DNA of 6,168 nucleotides from Planctomycetota bacterium (lineage in GTDB: Bacteria; Planctomycetota; Phycisphaerae; UBA1845). The stretch covers positions 1 through 6,168 of the forward strand of contig JADFMZ010000207.1 in the NCBI GenBank assembly GCA_022563615.1, written 5' to 3'. The position numbers were made by a program, and so were the translations under genes. The notes beneath the pieces are model-generated. The model did no database searches. It was not told where the DNA came from and saw only the letters and a list, made by a program, of their open reading frames with translations. Positions 4,601-6,168 of the stretch are shown here, in pieces. How positions within the stretch are numbered: the stretch's first letter is position 1; every line of letters begins with the position of its first letter.

Positions 4601-6168
4601 GCCTCTGGCCGTGATCTTGAAAGGTGGCACGCCCGAGCCCAAGATTCCCACTACCAGGCCGGTCGTGCAGTCTTTCTCCAGCGTCAGATTACCCTCCACG
4701 CCAAAGACAAAATCGGAGCGGCGGATACACGAACCCCCCGGGCATTCGATGTGATCCGCGCATAAATGTCCAGCGTTATCGCTGTTGGAATCGCATTTCT
4801 TGGTTCGGAACGCCACACCGCACTCGTCACATCCCACCGGAGGAGGACGCTGAGCGCAGCAAGGATCGCACGTCGCGAGGCTTACGGCCTCCAGCGGCGC
4901 GGGAAAGCGGTCCCTTGGCGACGTCTCGATAACCTCCAAGGTAATCTGATAGGACGATAGCTCCACCACGACATCGGGATCCTGAACCTCGATGTACACT
5001 TCCACGTCCACGGCGCCACCGGGAACGACGTCGCCCGGCACCACCTTCGCAAAGAGCACGGCCTGCCCCTCGATCACGGCGGCCGCCAGATCCTTGTGAT
5101 TTGCCGTCGTCGAAACCGTTGCACAGGGCGATCCAAAGGGATACCCGGTATGCTCAAACCCCGTGACTGCCGCGAGGACATCACGAAGATCAATCCTCTT
5201 ATCTGGCACCTCGGGCGCCAGGTCGGCCTGGGTCAGCGGCGGAGCGCCTGCGTTGCCCACCAATGCGTCGATGGCTGCGAGAATATCAAACAAACTGGGC
5301 TGAGTCCCGAAGACGTCGTCCACGATATCGCCCCAGATCGCAGCGGTGGACAGCCCCAATGCGCTGGAGAAATCACTCTCAGTGTTTACGTCACACGCCT
5401 GGTGAATCGCCTGGACGTCGTAGGCGGCATCCGGAACGATCTGCCGATCGCCCACGTGAATCACGCTCTCATTCCAGTTTCGATACAGCGGCGTATCCTG
5501 AAGCCGAGCAATCCCGTTTTCATCAGGAAGGCCGACCCACCAGATGTCGTTGACGCACTCCGAGAAATCGGTGCTGGCCGTCAGCTTAACCCGAAACGCC
5601 ATGCAGGCGCCGGCGTTGTTGGGGTCGAAGGAAAGGTATCGGTTCTTGTCGATCGGGTCCGGCTCCGCCAGGGGAGCGCTGATCGTCGTCGGACATACAC
5701 ATGCGTCGTTGCCTTCATCACAGCCGCAGACCACCGTGCCGCCGGACGTGTCGCAGTCTCCCGGCGTTTCGAGCGTACACGCTCCCGTAGTGCAACACCC
5801 GACCGTCGTTGACGTACAACGCTCGCAGGCGTCGAAGAACGGCGTCAACCCGCAGATCGCCGCCGGCGGGCAAGGGCAGGGGCCGCTGTATGGATACAAC
5901 AGCAGGCCCTGAAAGATATCCACAGCCACAGTTACGTCACTTGTGTTGAAGACGCCGGGATCCGGCACGTTCGGGCTGAGCTTGACGCGGGGCATGGGCA
6001 CGGCGGAAGATTGGGTGGATTTATCGCCCGCCGTATCGGCGTCGCCCCCATCCGGCTGGCCGCTGCCGCCCGCAAGAGCGAACGGGTACACCACGTCGCC
6101 CCATTTGGCCGTTCGGACCCAAAGTGGCGCCGAGTAACAGTTTTCGTCGTCCAGGTCCGGGCAGCTTT
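833..6168 (-). CDS. Giant modular Cys-rich calcium-binding exported protein (3' part, >=1777 residues)
   Basis: One open frame runs from the right edge to TAG at 835-833. A GTG at 6094-6092 could be read as a start but is internal. The codons before it stay open and read NCYSAPLWVRTAKWGDVVYPF, closely matching YSNELIVRTGHWGDVWSPF near the C-terminus, so the gene begins outside the window. Counting residues from that GTG, the order is: dockerin-like tail (to ~70), Cys-rich linker (71-135, 13 Cys), Fn3-like domain (136-253), dockerin-like pair (254-320), cohesin-like domain with Cys cassettes (344-598), thrombospondin type-3 repeats (624-807), a CDVNGNLRPDECD loop (821-833), a beta-rich domain (853-1075), a D-L-G-L repeat domain (1146-1435), a CNGNGQSDQCEI loop (1437-1448), a third Fn3-like/dockerin-like unit (1466-1710) and a Cys tail (1711-1753). 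The many Cys and Asp-rich loops suggest an extracytoplasmic, disulfide-bonded, calcium-stabilised protein. I see no catalytic motif, C-terminal membrane anchor or sorting signal. The role is unknown; surface structure or adhesion is a guess. Confidence 0.93.
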   Translation of the reverse strand, partial: SCPDLDDENCYSAPLWVRTAKWGDVVYPFALAGGSGQPDGGDADTAGDKSTQSSAVPMPRVKLSPNVPDPGVFNTSDVTVAVDIFQGLLLYPYSGPCPCPPAAICGLTPFFDACERCTSTTVGCCTTGACTLETPGDCDTSGGTVVCGCDEGNDACVCPTTISAPLAEPDPIDKNRYLSFDPNNAGACMAFRVKLTASTDFSECVNDIWWVGLPDENGIARLQDTPLYRNWNESVIHVGDRQIVPDAAYDVQAIHQACDVNTESDFSSALGLSTAAIWGDIVDDVFGTQPSLFDILAAIDALVGNAGAPPLTQADLAPEVPDKRIDLRDVLAAVTGFEHTGYPFGSPCATVSTTANHKDLAAAVIEGQAVLFAKVVPGDVVPGGAVDVEVYIEVQDPDVVVELSSYQITLEVIETSPRDRFPAPLEAVSLATCDPCCAQRPPPVGCDECGVAFRTKKCDSNSDNAGHLCADHIECPGGSCIRRSDFVFGVEGNLTLEKDCTTGLVVGILGSGVPPFKITARGCGQNPAIPCVTDDDCIGFGSCTVDVPPKYLATYRLQVGSAVSAKTEYWANIKDPDDSLLFSFLSPASKVCDNDLSQGCESNTDCTGGNCIVNKLLFSIAEPPPSPCDNCTFEVCANCDAGQGNTACDNTQLDTDGDGTIDACDGCSADGSKTEPGICGCGTSDEDTEPGGEEDGDGFADFCEDNCSPVILLHRCDNPEVNCNNPGQEDGDNDLVGDACDNCPLQFNDGQEDIDTDGIGDACDNCPNVANQGQADSDNDTVGDACDVCPGFDDLANIDGDQLADGCDNCPEIFNDDQRDCQDNNVGDVCDLDSAFFDPQYGQSCDVNGNLRPDECDTQCDFASTCQPFEQTGGDDASVIGASFRILWMDPDGPAGPTTTITVVDDAQTTFRRGTRHYHGDQDDLSASDEPCAPPPGFAAPTLLEGNVNNEGGEVHIEILSMALSGNGARVQAGVTYSSAVGAEPAEALYRPSRGEAQGLCLDFPADSFFDLFLELEVPCNGDADPCEDPATTMKLYNKTPIVVRAVLPNFGWGFQSAAATYFLEPSAPAVPLVDEQGVQRAYLLGARLGQAEEPFVSCDVGPGITDSITFVVQEESQGLLISPATANHILDDFDNDTGRRRVTVYTAFGNPPSGFPATWVNTNARALKLVGNTTIGDSRFKSGDVINSLSFGHDGSLSVDSGASPILLFSVGTCTALACSTGKSCTDLNFEAPELPIDLTEAADRRGTAADIYMAAGIEFGLDAALVLPPCDTEHRGNCLIADQTALGLGPYLDPAVEGNRGKDDNITALELSAYEGGLAYLTFITDVKSILDNAATIYVYNGNNGSPPFDPGNLALFVDAADLGLDSTDVIDALAVWDVSGERSWSIGDEVLFSLASGSTTLDANGWSGADIFKRKFVNSGPLTASHRVRTADDLGLLSTDEVDAIDVGVTIVTAKEDCNGNGQSDQCEIDRGFTVVCLPCAIADAVQADPSNIGKSRFVSFQPPTTSSGDTAIRVRLASLNVPPADYPTPPTDYSIWEHEDPANPQGLPDRYRWLGPPNDYSENTEPPMDNFIAASLQCSPHFRDWSQAGLEQDFGTDADTSVVHVFGGELLPNSRYGLQVVVADCNPDNLGLESIYSNELIVRTGHWGDVWSPFAAVESTEGQPNFTDIGKVVEKFKGIPFDPGPPEDGAPITVRALLRSNLPPVDDKINFTDIGKVVDAFKSLAYDEFGPCACPSVVTCETMPCPTQGPCPNEGLCVGGFCTDPCGRCSVEP
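1751..1786 (-). other. EF-hand-like loop CNGNGQSDQCEI
   Basis: Residues 1437-1448 of the giant protein match the 'D-C-N-x-N-G-x-x-D-x-C-[ED]-I' loop common in planctomycete exported proteins. A diverged relative, CDVNGNLRPDECD, lies at residues 821-833 (3596-3634). The alternating Asp/Asn residues suit calcium binding. Each occurrence marks a boundary between larger domains. Confidence 0.6.
1790..2659 (-). repeat. Three-fold repeat domain with D-L-G-L-x-S-T-D-x-x-D-A-[L/I] motif
   Basis: Residues 1146-1435. Two clear copies of the signature are ADLGLDSTDVIDALAVWD (residues 1339-1356) and DDLGLLSTDEVDAIDVG (1411-1427). A looser copy, ALGLGPYLD, is followed by DDNITALEL. Each copy is preceded by an L-F-S-V/L strand (LLFSVGTC, VLFSLASGS) or its equivalent, and by an A-D-I-Y/F element (TAADIYMAAG, SGADIFKRKF). 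The layout suggests a blade- or beta-repeat domain. I know similar strings from planctomycete exported proteins but cannot name a function. Confidence 0.5.
2870..3538 (-). other. Uncharacterised beta-rich domain with FFDLFLELEVP motif
   Basis: Residues 853-1075 of the giant protein. Visible elements are GGEVHIEILSMALSG, CLDFPADSFFDLFLELEVPC, LYNKTPIVVRAVLP and VPLVDEQGVQRAYLLGARLG. The string 'DSFFD-x-F-x-E-x-x-x-P ... L-x-N-x-x-P-I' resembles a domain that recurs in planctomycete secreted proteins, from memory and without an assigned function. A short insert CNGDADPCEDPA (996-1007) interrupts it and carries two Cys, echoing the Cys insertions elsewhere in this protein. Confidence 0.4.
3674..4225 (-). 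repeat. Thrombospondin type-3 calcium-binding repeats (about seven copies)
   Basis: Residues 624-807 contain tandem D-x-D-x-D-x-x-G/D-D-x-C-D-x-C-P units, including LDTDGDGTIDACDGC, EDIDTDGIGDACDNCPN, ADSDNDTVGDACDVCPG and the shortened final DCQDNNVGDVCD. In this family each repeat binds calcium through its Asp side chains and is linked by disulfides into a rigid stalk. The first two copies are separated by a stretch reading GSKTEPGICGCGTSDEDTEP, a variant I associate with bacterial secreted proteins. An insertion (VILLHRCDNPEVNCNNP) separates copies two and three. Likely role: a calcium-stabilised spacer between the cohesin-like and downstream beta domains. Confidence 0.9.
4301..5065 (-). 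other. Cohesin-like beta domain interrupted by three Cys-rich cassettes
   Basis: Residues 344-598. Strand-like segments AVDVEVYIEVQDPDVVVELS, SYQITLEVIE, DFVFGVEGNLTLE and KYLATYRLQVGSAVSAKTEY follow the pattern of cohesin-type domains: a GDVVPGGAVDVEV opening, an S-Y-Q-I-T-L-E-V strand and a late Y-L-A-T-Y-R-L strand. Three related cassettes sit between strands: C434-C456 (4727-4795), C499-C519 (4538-4600) and C568-C587 (4334-4393). They share C-x(7-10)-C-x(4-5)-C-x(4-6)-C, with Asp or Glu before the third Cys, for example CDNDLSQGCESNTDCTGGNC. The cassettes are certain from the sequence; the cohesin-like assignment is an inference from strand pattern and dockerin-like neighbours. Confidence 0.45.
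5123..5689 (-). repeat. Unit B: Fn3-like domain plus degenerate dockerin-like pair
   Basis: Residues 136-324 of the giant protein. The module opens with NRYLSFDPNN and AFRVKLTAS, continues through WWVGLP, RNWNESVIHVGD and the strand AAYDVQAIHQACDV, and closes with AAIWGDIVDD. Two helix-loop segments follow, QPSLFDILAAIDALVG and ADLAPEVPDKRIDLRDVLAA, and it ends HTGYPFGSPC. Every element has a counterpart in unit C. The calcium loops lack several canonical dockerin Asp/Asn ligands, so cohesin binding or calcium binding here is uncertain. Confidence 0.7.
5870..6168 (-). repeat. Unit A: end of first Fn3-like + dockerin-like module (partial)
   Basis: Protein-level repeat inside the giant CDS. 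The edge residues through WGDVVYPF match the end of the Fn3-like domain in unit C. The dockerin-like part keeps only its second half, reading LSPNVPDPGVFNTSDVTVAV then DIFQG and ending YPYSGPCPCP. Where units B and C have a first helix, unit A has a Gly/Asp/Ser-rich low-complexity stretch (residues 9-30, for example GGSGQPDGGDADTAG). It may therefore have lost one helix of the pair. Confidence 0.65.

Noticed and set aside
5096..5812. Long plus-strand ORF of 238 codons
   Set aside because: It is fully antisense to conserved unit B. The protein is Arg-rich with no motif, as expected for a shadow of a GC-rich gene.
1..6168. Mobile element, phage or defence system
   Set aside because: No transposase, integrase, terminal inverted repeats, nuclease or toxin-antitoxin motif was seen on either strand.

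Overview
The window looks like a piece of a Planctomycetota chromosome, probably a Phycisphaerae-like or uncultured planctomycete lineage. The evidence is the large minus-strand protein. It combines thrombospondin type-3 calcium repeats, degenerate dockerin-like helix pairs of the form [I/N/D]-F-T-D-I-x-x-V-V-x-x-F, 'CNGNGxxDxCEI' loops, Cys-rich cassettes and recurrent beta domains, a mix I know mainly from planctomycete secreted proteins. This assignment comes from remembered family patterns, not from a database search.

Layout, left to right. Bases 2-91 (+) hold the last 29 codons of an unidentified gene. A perfect 17-bp hairpin (87-123) follows and contains the stop codon of that gene. It also contains the stop codon of a convergent minus-strand ORF (119-355), whose last ~45 residues match the C-terminus of the MIP18/DUF59 (SufT/YitW/PaaD-like) iron-sulfur assembly family. 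That ORF is too short and lacks the catalytic Cys motif, so it looks like a decayed or truncated copy. A tRNA-Arg gene with anticodon UCU lies at 408-480 (-). Bases 481-832 carry no convincing gene; I see only a weak candidate promoter and small hairpins there.

The remaining 5.3 kb (833-6168, minus strand) is one uninterrupted reading frame that runs off the right edge. It encodes at least the last 1777 residues of a giant, modular, cysteine-rich, presumably exported calcium-binding protein. The order from the N-terminal side is: the tail of a first 'Fn3-like + dockerin-like' unit (A); a Cys-rich linker; a second such unit (B); a cohesin-like beta domain interrupted by three Cys-rich cassettes; about seven thrombospondin type-3 repeats; an uncharacterised beta-rich domain; a repeat domain with D-L-G-L-x-S-T-D motifs; an EF-hand-like loop; a third unit (C); and a Cys-rich tail. 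The true start codon and any signal peptide are outside the window.

The genes do not form an obvious pathway. I see no CRISPR array, transposase, phage gene or defence cassette. The most interesting material is the internal architecture of the giant protein and the two convergent stop codons buried in one palindrome.
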